Shown piece after piece: positions 1 to 8,023 of a stretch of 64,000 nt of DNA. The stretch covers positions 1-64,000 of the forward strand of contig CAITWF010000061.1 in NCBI GenBank assembly GCA_903896015.1, written 5' to 3'. This DNA is from an uncultured Opitutia bacterium. GTDB taxonomy: Bacteria; Verrucomicrobiota; Verrucomicrobiia; Opitutales; Opitutaceae. How positions within the stretch are numbered: the first letter of the stretch is position 1; every line of letters begins with the position of its first letter. A program made the position numbers and the translations under genes. The notes under the pieces were generated by a model. It made no database searches. It had not been told where the DNA came from and saw only the letters and a list, made by a program, of their open reading frames with translations.

Positions 1-20
1 ATTCATGAACTACTATACTC

Positions 21-49
21 GGTCTAAGCCGAAGCCTAGACCATTTTTT
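21..49 (+). terminator. Rho-independent terminator-like hairpin
   Basis: Arms at 21-29 and 34-42 pair over nine positions with one mismatch around a four-base loop. Six T residues follow at 44-49. It would end transcription of a plus-strand gene lying to the left of the window. Confidence 0.55.
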
Positions 50-292
50 GAATTTTGATTGGGGGTCCCAATCAATCGCACAAAGTAAATTTCAAAGAGC
101 CTTCCCTTATGGGAAAGAGAATCAGCAAAGATTTTAGTTTGATGGCCGTCAATTCATTTCTCGAAAATTTTCGAAAAAAAACTTCGGCAAACTAAGCTCG
201 TCGCCTCCTTCACTTGATGCACCACCGACAACGTCGGAGGCCATTTCAATTGCAGGGAGGCGGGAACATGCGGTTAGCAAAACAACCTTCAA

Positions 293-312
293 GCCTTTTT
301 TTAAAAAAAGGC
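293..312. repeat. Perfect 20-bp palindrome with T7/A7 core
   Basis: GCC, seven T, seven A, GGC forms a perfect palindrome about 140 bases before the surE start. It could be a protein-binding site or, as RNA, a weak hairpin. No function can be assigned. Confidence 0.4.
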
Positions 313-452
313 ATGAAAGTTTATAACCTATTTGTAAACAATAGTTAGAAACGACTTTAAAAACGGAATTTTACTGGAGCGCAATGCGATTGTGCTCCAA
401 GTATCGAAACATTCCTTTCGCTCCGCCGCAGGAGTACACAGTATCGAAGCAT

Positions 453-1232
453 ATGAGATTCTTAGTCACGAATGACGATGGCCTCGACTGTGTTTTTCTT
501 CACGAACTCGTCCACGCCCTGCGCGACGCCGGGCATGCGCTTGCGGTCGTTGCACCAAAACACGAACAGAGCTGGATGGGCGCATCAAAATCGCGCAGTC
601 GCCCGGTAAGTGCCACCATCACAAATCGGGAATTGCAGGTTCCCACATGGTGCGTCGACGGCACGCCGAGCGACTGTGTTAACATCGCCCTCGATCACCT
701 GCTGCCCGCCGATTTCAAGCCCGATGCAGTGCTCAGCGGAATCAACATTGGCCTCAACGCTTCCCTTGGCTTCATCATCGCCAGCGGCACGATCGCCGGC
801 GCTTGGGAGGGAGCGCTACATGGCCTGCCCTCTGTCGCGTTTTCGCAGAATCTCTCCTCTGAAATCTACGATCGCCTCAAAGCCAACGGCGACAAACCCG
901 ATTCCGACCTGCACGCGGTTTTAAAAACTTCCGCCCAACACGCCGCCCGCATAGCGCCTGAACTCACCGCCACCACGAAGCCCCGAAGCTTTATCGTGCA
1001 CAACGTCAACTTCCCGCTTCCCTGCCACGCCGATACTCCGGTCCGGCGCACTGTCCCCGCGCAGGTGATCGTGCCAAAACTTTTTTCAGCTGCAAACGAT
1101 GACGGCACGCACCGCCTTATCTGGAACATCGGCGAAGATCTTTCTCCACCTCATCTCATCACCGATCGCTCCGCGCTCAACGCCGGCTGCATCAGCCACA
1201 CCGTGCTCGATTACACGAAGCTTGGCCAGTGA
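453..1232 (+). CDS. surE: 5'/3'-nucleotidase SurE
   Basis: SurE is a metal-dependent phosphatase that removes phosphate from nucleoside 5'- and 3'-monophosphates, usually in the cytoplasm. The 259-residue product opens with the family signature MRFLVTNDDG, whose D8 and D9 bind metal. The third and fourth metal ligands fit S40 and N98 in SGINIGLN, and the ASGTIAGAWEG block matches the conserved GT-A-EG segment. The start is placed at this family-typical methionine; an in-frame ATG at 384 with a nearby GGAG would add 23 residues that do not resemble SurE. The loop after S40 (SWMGAS) departs from the usual SG-S form. It stands alone, convergent with a lipoprotein gene. Confidence 0.88.
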   Translation: MRFLVTNDDGLDCVFLHELVHALRDAGHALAVVAPKHEQSWMGASKSRSRPVSATITNRELQVPTWCVDGTPSDCVNIALDHLLPADFKPDAVLSGINIGLNASLGFIIASGTIAGAWEGALHGLPSVAFSQNLSSEIYDRLKANGDKPDSDLHAVLKTSAQHAARIAPELTATTKPRSFIVHNVNFPLPCHADTPVRRTVPAQVIVPKLFSAANDDGTHRLIWNIGEDLSPPHLITDRSALNAGCISHTVLDYTKLGQ

Positions 1233-1233
1233 T

Positions 1234-1863
1234 TCATTTCGCCTCCGGCGGAGGATCCGCGCGGTAGACGACGCCGTTGCGAAACACCACTTCGCGTTCC
1301 TCCACTGGCGTGCTCTGTACCGGCATCGGCGTCCCTGTTCCCATCCCGCCAATTCCTGTGCCGATTCCCGTTCCAATTCCCGTGGCGCCGATCCGCCCAC
1401 CGATGCCTACGCTTGGCGGGATTACGGTCACACCGCCACCGCGACCCGGCGACATCACGATACCACCGCCGGTGGACCCAGGATAACCTCCGGCTGGATA
1501 GCCCGGATAACCGTTACCCGGATAACTCGCGCCCGGATACATCATGTTCGGATCCTGTTCGACGCCACCGCTGCGATAAATCCACACCTCGTCATCCCCC
1601 GCGTTGGGCACGCCGCCACGCGTGACGACTTCCGTCGGCTTGCCGATCGCCACCGTCACCATGTCTGGCGTCATGCCTTCCTCGACTTTGCCGTCGAGCA
1701 CCGCCTGCCGGACTTCGATCGGCCACTGCTCGTAAATCTCGCGGTTCGAGTCGATGCGCCGCATCTGCGGCGACGACGAACACCCGGCCAGCAGAAAAAT
1801 CGCGAGCCCGACCTGCGCAACGCACTGTGCAAGGCGCTTCAACGTGCAACGACCATACACCAA
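1234..1863 (-). CDS. Gly-rich lipoprotein, tandem paralogue 1
   Basis: This 209-residue protein has a hydrophobic signal followed by a lipobox (LLAGC, Cys28), so it is probably anchored in a membrane as a lipoprotein. Residues about 30-95 form a conserved unit (RID-NR-YE-WPIEV, TPDMV-VA-GKPTEV, VWIY) resembling SmpA/OmlA/BamE-like small outer membrane lipoproteins, but no specific family can be claimed. The C-terminal half is low-complexity, with YPG-type and GTGIG-type repeats, and ends in EEREVVFRNGVV. The upstream neighbour on the same strand shares the core and the closing motif, so the pair arose by duplication. Function is unknown. Confidence 0.7.
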   Translation of the reverse strand: MVYGRCTLKRLAQCVAQVGLAIFLLAGCSSSPQMRRIDSNREIYEQWPIEVRQAVLDGKVEEGMTPDMVTVAIGKPTEVVTRGGVPNAGDDEVWIYRSGGVEQDPNMMYPGASYPGNGYPGYPAGGYPGSTGGGIVMSPGRGGGVTVIPPSVGIGGRIGATGIGTGIGTGIGGMGTGTPMPVQSTPVEEREVVFRNGVVYRADPPPEAK

Positions 1864-1907
1864 TCCGCCGCGGCGTAAAGTTCGCCGTCACAAAAAAATC
1901 CTCGCGC

Positions 1908-2336
1908 TCAATCCACCCGCGTGACGACCCCGTTCTGAAACACCACAGTGTGCTCTTCCGCGCTCCTCTGCGTTTGCGCCGATCGCCCGCCGATGCCGCC
2001 GGACCTCACGCCCACACCGCCGACCATTCCGCCCAGAGAAATATTCGGCCGCGGCACATTCAAACCGCCGCCCTTCTCGTAAATCCATGTCTCCTCGTTC
2101 GTCGTTGAGCCCACACGTGGCTCGATCCGCGTGGGTTCGCCAAGCGCCACGCGCACCATTTCGGGCGTCATGTCCTTTGTTGCACGCCCTTCGAGCACTG
2201 CCGACTGAACCTCGATTGGCCAAGATTCGTAGGTCGCCCGGTTGGCGTCGATGCGTGACATCGGCGACGACGAACAACCCGCAAACACCAGCACCGCAGA
2301 CACCAAACTCGCCCGAATCGTCGTGAAGCATTTCAT
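1908..2336 (-). CDS. Small lipoprotein, tandem paralogue 2
   Basis: The 142-residue product carries a lipoprotein signal with Cys21 (VFAGC). Its core matches the downstream paralogue closely: SRIDANRATYESWPIEV, MTPEMVRVALGEPT and ETWIY, and both end with a VVF-NGVV segment. The Gly-rich tail is much shorter here. The two genes are 44 bases apart on the same strand and probably co-transcribed. The start ATG is followed directly by the basic and hydrophobic parts of the signal. A structural envelope role is plausible but not shown. Confidence 0.7.
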   Translation of the reverse strand: MKCFTTIRASLVSAVLVFAGCSSSPMSRIDANRATYESWPIEVQSAVLEGRATKDMTPEMVRVALGEPTRIEPRVGSTTNEETWIYEKGGGLNVPRPNISLGGMVGGVGVRSGGIGGRSAQTQRSAEEHTVVFQNGVVTRVD

Positions 2337-2451
2337 CCCTACTGAGACACGTCAGTCGCATTCAGTTCCCCGCGCTTACGCCGCGCTTTTCGCCGCTGGT
2401 TCGCTGCTTGCGGTTTGCGGTTTCACTCTCTGAAGCTTCCCTCTTCCCGAC

Positions 2452-3441
2452 ATGATCGAAGTTTCCCAGCTCACGCGCGTCTTCCGCACCTACAAGAAAC
2501 AACCCGGCTTCTGGGGTGGCGTGCGCGGGCTGTTTCACCGCGAGTTCGAAGAAACCCGCGCCGCGGATGATATTTCATTTTCCATCGCAGAAGGCGAATT
2601 CGTGGGCTTTCTCGGGCCCAACGGCGCCGGCAAAACCACCACCCTGAAAATGCTTTCGGGCCTCATTTACCCGACGAGCGGACGCGCGAGCGTGGCGGGC
2701 TTCGATCCGACTAAGCGGGAAAACGCCTACCGCCGAATCTTCGCGCTCGTGCTAGGCCAGAAAAACCAGCTCTGGTGGGATCTGCCGGCGATCGAATCGT
2801 TTAACCTTCTGCGGGCGATCTACGCGTTGCCGGCGGACGAATTTAAGAAATCGCTCGATGAGCTCGTTGCGCTGCTCGACGTGGAAAAGAAACTCAACGT
2901 CATGGTTCGCGAACTTTCGCTCGGCGAACGCATGAAGATGGAACTGATTGCCGCGCTGATCCACCGCCCGCGGGTCCTGTTTCTTGACGAGCCCACCATC
3001 GGGCTCGATGTCATCTCGCAGAAAAACGTCCGCCAGTTCCTGCGCGACTACAACCGTAAGCACCGCGTCACAATTCTCCTCACCAGCCACTACATGGCCG
3101 ACATCAAGGAACTTTGCGAACGCGTGATCGTGATTCACAAAGGAAAGAAAATTTACGACGGTGCGCTCGACCGGCTCGAGAACGCGGGTGGTGCAAAGAA
3201 GAAAATCATCACGTTTTTGCCTGAAGTCGCTGGCACCGCGGGCAACGCTTTCCCCGATTCCTGGCGCTCGGCTTACGGCGAGACGAAGCGCGGCGACGAG
3301 GGAAAGTTCACACTTTGTGTGCCGGCCGAAAAAGTCGTGGCCGTGTCGCAGGAAATCCTGAGCACCGGCCCCGTCGCCGACATCACGATCGAGGATGTGC
3401 CGCTCGAGGACGTGATCGCTGAACTGTTTCAGTCACGCTGA
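2452..3441 (+). CDS. ABC-2-type transporter ATP-binding protein
   Basis: This is the ATPase subunit of an ABC exporter. The 329-residue protein has Walker A GPNGAGKT (55-62), the signature LSLGE (155-159), Walker B VLFLDEPT (175-182) and a switch His in TSHY. The insert after the first strand (KKQPGFWGGVRGLFHREFEE) resembles ATPases that pair with two ABC-2 membrane subunits. No permease gene follows: the next gene is on the opposite strand and overlaps this stop codon by nine bases. The partner must be encoded elsewhere or was lost. The family is certain, the substrate unknown. Confidence 0.88.
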   Translation: MIEVSQLTRVFRTYKKQPGFWGGVRGLFHREFEETRAADDISFSIAEGEFVGFLGPNGAGKTTTLKMLSGLIYPTSGRASVAGFDPTKRENAYRRIFALVLGQKNQLWWDLPAIESFNLLRAIYALPADEFKKSLDELVALLDVEKKLNVMVRELSLGERMKMELIAALIHRPRVLFLDEPTIGLDVISQKNVRQFLRDYNRKHRVTILLTSHYMADIKELCERVIVIHKGKKIYDGALDRLENAGGAKKKIITFLPEVAGTAGNAFPDSWRSAYGETKRGDEGKFTLCVPAEKVVAVSQEILSTGPVADITIEDVPLEDVIAELFQSR

Positions 3442-4272
3442 GGGCCAGCGCCACTTCGGCGCCAGCGGGCGCATCAGCGCGCGGAGCGTGGCGCTCGATT
3501 TCCGGAGTGCAGCCGCAAGCGATCGCGCGGTCGGCTGCGCGTCGACTGTGACTGCGGCAACTTCGCTCGCGCGCGCGATGCGCTCGATCCGACGCGCCTC
3601 GGGAAACGTCCGCTCGCCGCGGCGTAACCGCAGTTCGTGCAGCAGCCGAAAATTCGTCTCAGCCAATCCGCGATGCAGCATGCGTTGCGCCGCAAGCAGT
3701 TCGCCGCGCGCAATTTTCCGCCGCGTCCACGCTGCATCGCACACAAAGCCATCGGCGAACGACCGAGCCTCAGCCTCGTCGATCCGCCGATCGGGCACGG
3801 CGGCAACGGCGGCGAGGTAAAACGGCTCCCATGTTTCCGCGCTCTTCAGAAATTTCCAGCCGGGCCGGATGACGACCGCCAAGTCCTGCAGTGCCGCACG
3901 CACCGGGCCGGGTTGGCGGTGCTCGCCACGGGCCAATCCGCGGCGCACCCGACGAACGATCGGCTCGGGTTGAATCACAAAATCTGCCTCGGTGTCGGCA
4001 AACACCGCGGCGATTTTCGGCACGCCGCCGATCTGCGCGGTGCGCACCGCATAGGCGATCGGCTTCGCATCGAGCTTCTTCAGCCACGCCGGGGTCGAGA
4101 ACATCTCAGGCTGCGAGCTAATGATCAAAAAATCCCAGTCGGATTCCGTATCGGCCGCCCATACGCGATCAGTCACGGCGCGCACACGCGATCCGATCAT
4201 CACGAGCGCTTTGACGCTCGGCTCCGCCGCTGCCCAGGCGGCAATTTTCTCACCGAGCGAGCGGCTCACCAA
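3433..4272 (-). CDS. Nucleotidyltransferase-fold protein, aminoglycoside 6-adenylyltransferase-like
   Basis: The N-terminal region has the hallmark of the Pol-beta nucleotidyltransferase superfamily: MIGSR (GSR at 27-29) followed by SDWDF with D45 and D47 as metal ligands. The spacing recalls aminoglycoside 6-adenylyltransferase (AadE/AadK) proteins. Residues about 100-279 are helical and Arg-rich. It is the last gene of a five-gene minus-strand operon; its start overlaps the stop of the upstream pseudokinase gene by seven bases. That setting argues against a stand-alone resistance gene and for a role in the same signalling unit, but the substrate is not known. Confidence 0.65.
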   Translation of the reverse strand: MVSRSLGEKIAAWAAAEPSVKALVMIGSRVRAVTDRVWAADTESDWDFLIISSQPEMFSTPAWLKKLDAKPIAYAVRTAQIGGVPKIAAVFADTEADFVIQPEPIVRRVRRGLARGEHRQPGPVRAALQDLAVVIRPGWKFLKSAETWEPFYLAAVAAVPDRRIDEAEARSFADGFVCDAAWTRRKIARGELLAAQRMLHRGLAETNFRLLHELRLRRGERTFPEARRIERIARASEVAAVTVDAQPTARSLAAALRKSSATLRALMRPLAPKWRWPSA

Positions 4273-6047
4273 GCTCGCACCGAGATATGAATCTCCGTGC
4301 CCTCCAAACCCGGCCCCGCGTGGATCTCGCCGTGATGCAGGCGCAGGATCTCCTTCGCGAGAAACACCGTCACCCGTCCCTGATTGGGCGTGGCGCCTTC
4401 GGCCGGCTCGGGCAAAATCCCCTCAAGTTCGAGCCGCTTGCCTTTGAGCGAGAGGAGGGCCGTGAGTTCGGGACCGACACCGCTTGAGCGAACTTGTAAC
4501 GCGAGTTCGCGCGCGCCGAGTTCACCCCGATTCTCCGCGATCGTGCGCAGCAGTGAACGCAGCGCAAACTCCAGCAACTTGCCGCAGACGCTGAGCACGA
4601 TCGGCTCGGCGCCGACCTCGACTCGCACACCAGTCGAACCGCCGACGCGCTGCGCGAGCTCGCGCAAGTCGGCCGGCTCCGGCAGCGTCTCGTGCAGCGC
4701 AAGCATTTGCGCGATGTGGCTGTTCAGCGCCTCAAGTTTCGTAATGTCGCTTTTCGCGGCCTCGAAAATCGCCGACGGCAGCGGATTCTCGGGCGTGCTG
4801 AAGCGAAAGGTCGCAAGTGAGACGAGCGCGTTGCCGAGTTCGTGGTTCAACGTCAGTCCGAGTTCGCGCAGCAACTGACGCCGGCTGGCCCGCTCGACGG
4901 CCGCGATTTCCGCGAGTTCGGCACTCGCCTCCTGCCAATACGCCCAAGTGCCGCCCGTCTCGGCGACAGGTCCCGCATTCCCGCGCCACGGCTGGCCCGC
5001 CGCTGGCACGAGCCGGCAAATTCCCCGATCGCGGCGCGCACGCCCAATTAAGTCGCGCACGGCGAGCGGCACGTGGCGCGGTGGTGCTTGGTCGGGACCG
5101 AGCACCAGCGTTCCCGGCAGATATTTCGCTCCGAGATTCGCCTGCTCGTGCAGGCCGCGCAGCCGCGAAAACTGCGCCGACTTCGACAGAAAATGGCGCA
5201 GCAGCCGTGCGAAAAAAATCGCGCGCTTCCGATCGGCCTCGTCGTAGGGCTGGCCGTCGTCGCGCACCCCTAGTGCGATTAGGCCGAGCAGCCGCCCATT
5301 GTCGTGCACCGGCACGAGCAGTCGCGCCCCCCATAGCGCGAGCCGGTTCCGCACGGCGAGTTCGGCCACCGGGTCCGCGGGAAAGTCCCAGCCAGCCCCG
5401 TCGATGAGTGCCGGATGGCTTTCAAAAAACGCGACCAAGGGATCGCCGGCAACAAATGTCGCCAGCCCGCGATCCGCACGGAATGTTTCGGCATCGCGCA
5501 GGAAAAACATGGTGTGCGACGCGCGGAGCAGCGAGCGCGCCGCCCGGCGAAATTCCGCCACGAGTTGCTCCCGCGTCTCAATATTCTCGATCGCGCCCTC
5601 AAGAAAATCCCACACCTCCGCGCTATCGATCGCGGTCGCACCGCGCGCCGCGGGCCGCGCGGATTCGGCGCGGCGGTTCTTTTCCTGCACAAGTTCGAGC
5701 ACGCCTTGTTTCTCGGCCAGCTCCTCAAGCAACGGCAGCACTTCGCGCAGCTCCGTCGCGCTCTCCTCGTAAGAGAGGTAGATTTTCGCGCGCCCGCTGA
5801 GCTTCGCCTGCTCAAACGGCAGGCTGCGCGGCTCGCCCACGTAAATTGTCGGGCACCGCGCCAGCGCGAGCGGGAGCGCCGCCTCTGCGACGGCGTCGAG
5901 CACAACCACCGCGGCGAAGCCGGGCGTCGTCCCGCCTGGCAATCCTTGCACGCCGATGCGCAGCGCCGAGCGACCTGCAGGGAGCTGACGCTCCCACGCA
6001 TCCGCGAGCGCGGTGTCGGTCGTCGCTAGGATGACGAGGCTGGGCAT
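4266..6047 (-). CDS. GAF-type histidine kinase-like protein, probable pseudokinase
   Basis: The 593-residue product has a receiver-like first 105 residues (VILATTDTALADAWERQL, with VVLDA near the phospho-Asp position), a linker coiled coil, a GAF-like domain at about 160-290, and a dimerisation segment LNHELGNAL with His402. The ATP-binding half is degraded: the N-box Asn is replaced in LRSLLRTIAENRGE and the G1 Asp by Ser in VRSSGVGPEL. It may bind a partner kinase rather than ATP. The start chosen (MPSLVILATT) overlaps the preceding gene's stop by 22 bases; an upstream ATG at 6137 would add unrelated sequence. Confidence 0.7.
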   Translation of the reverse strand: MPSLVILATTDTALADAWERQLPAGRSALRIGVQGLPGGTTPGFAAVVVLDAVAEAALPLALARCPTIYVGEPRSLPFEQAKLSGRAKIYLSYEESATELREVLPLLEELAEKQGVLELVQEKNRRAESARPAARGATAIDSAEVWDFLEGAIENIETREQLVAEFRRAARSLLRASHTMFFLRDAETFRADRGLATFVAGDPLVAFFESHPALIDGAGWDFPADPVAELAVRNRLALWGARLLVPVHDNGRLLGLIALGVRDDGQPYDEADRKRAIFFARLLRHFLSKSAQFSRLRGLHEQANLGAKYLPGTLVLGPDQAPPRHVPLAVRDLIGRARRDRGICRLVPAAGQPWRGNAGPVAETGGTWAYWQEASAELAEIAAVERASRRQLLRELGLTLNHELGNALVSLATFRFSTPENPLPSAIFEAAKSDITKLEALNSHIAQMLALHETLPEPADLRELAQRVGGSTGVRVEVGAEPIVLSVCGKLLEFALRSLLRTIAENRGELGARELALQVRSSGVGPELTALLSLKGKRLELEGILPEPAEGATPNQGRVTVFLAKEILRLHHGEIHAGPGLEGTEIHISVRAW

Positions 6048-8023
6048 GGAAAGATGACGCGAAACGTGGCTCCGCGTCCGGCCGCCGCCGGGTCCACGGA
6101 AATCGTTGCATCCACATTCGCCAAGATGTCGCTGCAAATCGCAAGCCCAAGTCCAAAGCCGGACGACTTCGTCGTCTGAAACGGCTGGAAGAGCCGCGGC
6201 CTGATTTCCGGCGCGATGCCCGGCCCGCTATCGGCCACTGCCATCTCGACGCCGCTGGCGACATTGCGCGTCGAAAGTTTCACCCACCGCTCGCCCGCGT
6301 GCGACTCGACCGCCTGAATCGCGTTGAAGCAGAGGTTCAGCATCACCTGCTTGGCCGCCGAGGCATCGGTAAACACCCGGTCTGGCTCGGCCAGGAACTC
6401 CGTGACAAACTCGATCTGCTTGTCCGCCGCCTTCGCTGCGACGAGATCCAGGCTCGCCTTCATCACGGGGTGCAAGTCGACCGCCTCCGAGATGAAATTC
6501 CGCGGCGCGGCAAGGTCGAGCAACTGCACAGTGAGCCGATCGATGCGGCCAACCTCATCTCCGATCAGGCGGAAAAATTTATCACGAAACGCCGCGTCCT
6601 GATGGTGCTGCGGCAGCATCTGCACAAACGTCTTAATCGTCACGAGCGGGTTGCGGATCTCGTGGGCCAAGCTCGCGCCGAGCAAGCCCACCGTCGCCAG
6701 TTGCTCCGCATGCTGCGCCTTCGCCGCAAACACCGCGCGCTCCAGCGCACTCTCCACAATCGAGGACAGCTCCTGCAGTTGCGTTACCTGCGGATAGGTG
6801 AACGGCCGGCGCGAGGCCGCGGTGCCCACGCCGACGAGCGCCGTGAGCGACGGCCCCTCCGCCGCGACGAGCACGCCGAGAGCATGCTCCCGCAAAAACG
6901 CCGCGACCGCCTGGCGCTCAGGCGTTGGCCGCTCGCGCGCCAAGCGCTCCGGCGTGACCCAGCGCAATTGCCGCATCGCAAGCGCGACCGTATGATCGTC
7001 CGCGAGTTCAACCCCAGCCCCTTTCAACACATCCTTCGAACCATGCAGCAACATCGCGCGATCGGTTTGCCCCCACCCCTTAAGCACGCCCAGAAACGCC
7101 GCTTCAAGGCTGGCCACTCTCGTCTCATTGCGCGCCGCTTCAAACACCGCCTGCCGAGCCACCGTCGCCTGCGGATAAAATTGGAAAACCCGATCAAGCC
7201 ACCCGTTGAGCGTGATGGCAAACCACAGTGCGCTCGCCGTCGTGACCAACAAATCGAGCGGGCGCGGCAGCAGCGTAACAAAAAGCTCACTGGCCAAGAA
7301 AGCTACTCCCGAGGTCAAGGCCACTAAAAGCGCCTTCTCCGTCACGACTAATATCACCTGCCGTCCATCGAAAATCCGGTAGGTAGTCACGGCGAGAACC
7401 GTGCCCGCATAAAAACCAAGCACCACGAGTGGCTGGAGTTTTACGTAAATCGGTGCGTGAAAGCCCGCATTAAGTGCCATCAGTGCTAAAATGGTCGTCG
7501 CCATCGCGCAGCCGCCACCAAGCCATACCTGCAACTCAAGCCGTTTGCCCCCAGTCAGAGTTCGGATTTGACGCAATGCGTCCTGCAGCACGTAGGCATA
7601 CATAACGAAAACCCCTCCAATATAGCCATAGTAGCCCGGCCCATAAAGTTTCTGCGCACTTGTGGAATGAGAAGGAATGAACAAATCCGTGAAGCACACG
7701 ATCGTGAGCACTCCTGCGATTGTGGCCAGTGGCCAGTTCAACCGCACTCCTTTGAGCCCGAATCCCTCCTCGCCGCGTGCGAGGCTTTCTTTCACAAGGG
7801 CAAAATCGAGCGGCACCCATGCGGCGACGGCGCAGATCACCCGCACCCAGAACAATCCTTCCCTTGCTCCGACAGCGACATGATGAAGCCCAAGCCACAG
7901 GGCAATGTGCAGTGAGCAGCCGAACACGGAACGGTTGACCGCGCGCGTGGGATTAGACCACATAATCAAGACTCCCACGACTGTCACCACAATCGCCCCG
8001 AATAGTGCCGTAGTGATCAGCAT
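6026..8023 (-). CDS. 7TM sensor histidine kinase
   Basis: This 665-residue membrane kinase begins with about seven hydrophobic segments (residues 1-230, similar in pattern to the HisKA 7TM N-terminal region), followed by a GAF-like part and a kinase core. The phospho-acceptor is His454 in SLAHEIRNPL. N-box (MLNLCFNAIQAV), G1 (VADSGPGI) and G2 (GFGLGLAIC) motifs are intact, so it should autophosphorylate. The start is the ATG that overlaps the ketosynthase-like gene's stop by seven bases (ATGCTGA). A longer reading adds 107 residues of unlikely composition. Its partner regulator is probably the receiver of the first operon gene. Confidence 0.82.
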   Translation of the reverse strand: MLITTALFGAIVVTVVGVLIMWSNPTRAVNRSVFGCSLHIALWLGLHHVAVGAREGLFWVRVICAVAAWVPLDFALVKESLARGEEGFGLKGVRLNWPLATIAGVLTIVCFTDLFIPSHSTSAQKLYGPGYYGYIGGVFVMYAYVLQDALRQIRTLTGGKRLELQVWLGGGCAMATTILALMALNAGFHAPIYVKLQPLVVLGFYAGTVLAVTTYRIFDGRQVILVVTEKALLVALTSGVAFLASELFVTLLPRPLDLLVTTASALWFAITLNGWLDRVFQFYPQATVARQAVFEAARNETRVASLEAAFLGVLKGWGQTDRAMLLHGSKDVLKGAGVELADDHTVALAMRQLRWVTPERLARERPTPERQAVAAFLREHALGVLVAAEGPSLTALVGVGTAASRRPFTYPQVTQLQELSSIVESALERAVFAAKAQHAEQLATVGLLGASLAHEIRNPLVTIKTFVQMLPQHHQDAAFRDKFFRLIGDEVGRIDRLTVQLLDLAAPRNFISEAVDLHPVMKASLDLVAAKAADKQIEFVTEFLAEPDRVFTDASAAKQVMLNLCFNAIQAVESHAGERWVKLSTRNVASGVEMAVADSGPGIAPEIRPRLFQPFQTTKSSGFGLGLAICSDILANVDATISVDPAAAGRGATFRVIFPCPASSS

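Larger units (their letters stand above)
1..452. other. AT-rich non-coding stretch before surE
   Basis: No convincing coding region is seen. The stretch is visibly richer in A and T than the rest of the window and carries A and T homopolymer runs. It holds a terminator-like hairpin near its left end, a hairpin with arms GATTGGG and CCCAATC (57-63 and 67-73), and two perfect palindromes at 162-173 and 293-312. The composition break could mark a recombination junction or simply a long regulatory region; the sequence alone does not decide. Confidence 0.6.

Noticed and set aside
3433-4272. Acquired aminoglycoside resistance gene
   Set aside because: Only the general nucleotidyltransferase motif is present and the gene is embedded in a five-gene signalling operon with matching composition.
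6299-7327. Long plus-strand open frame of 342 codons opposite the 7TM kinase gene
   Set aside because: Arg/His/Gln-rich with no recognisable motif; the minus-strand kinase explains the sequence.
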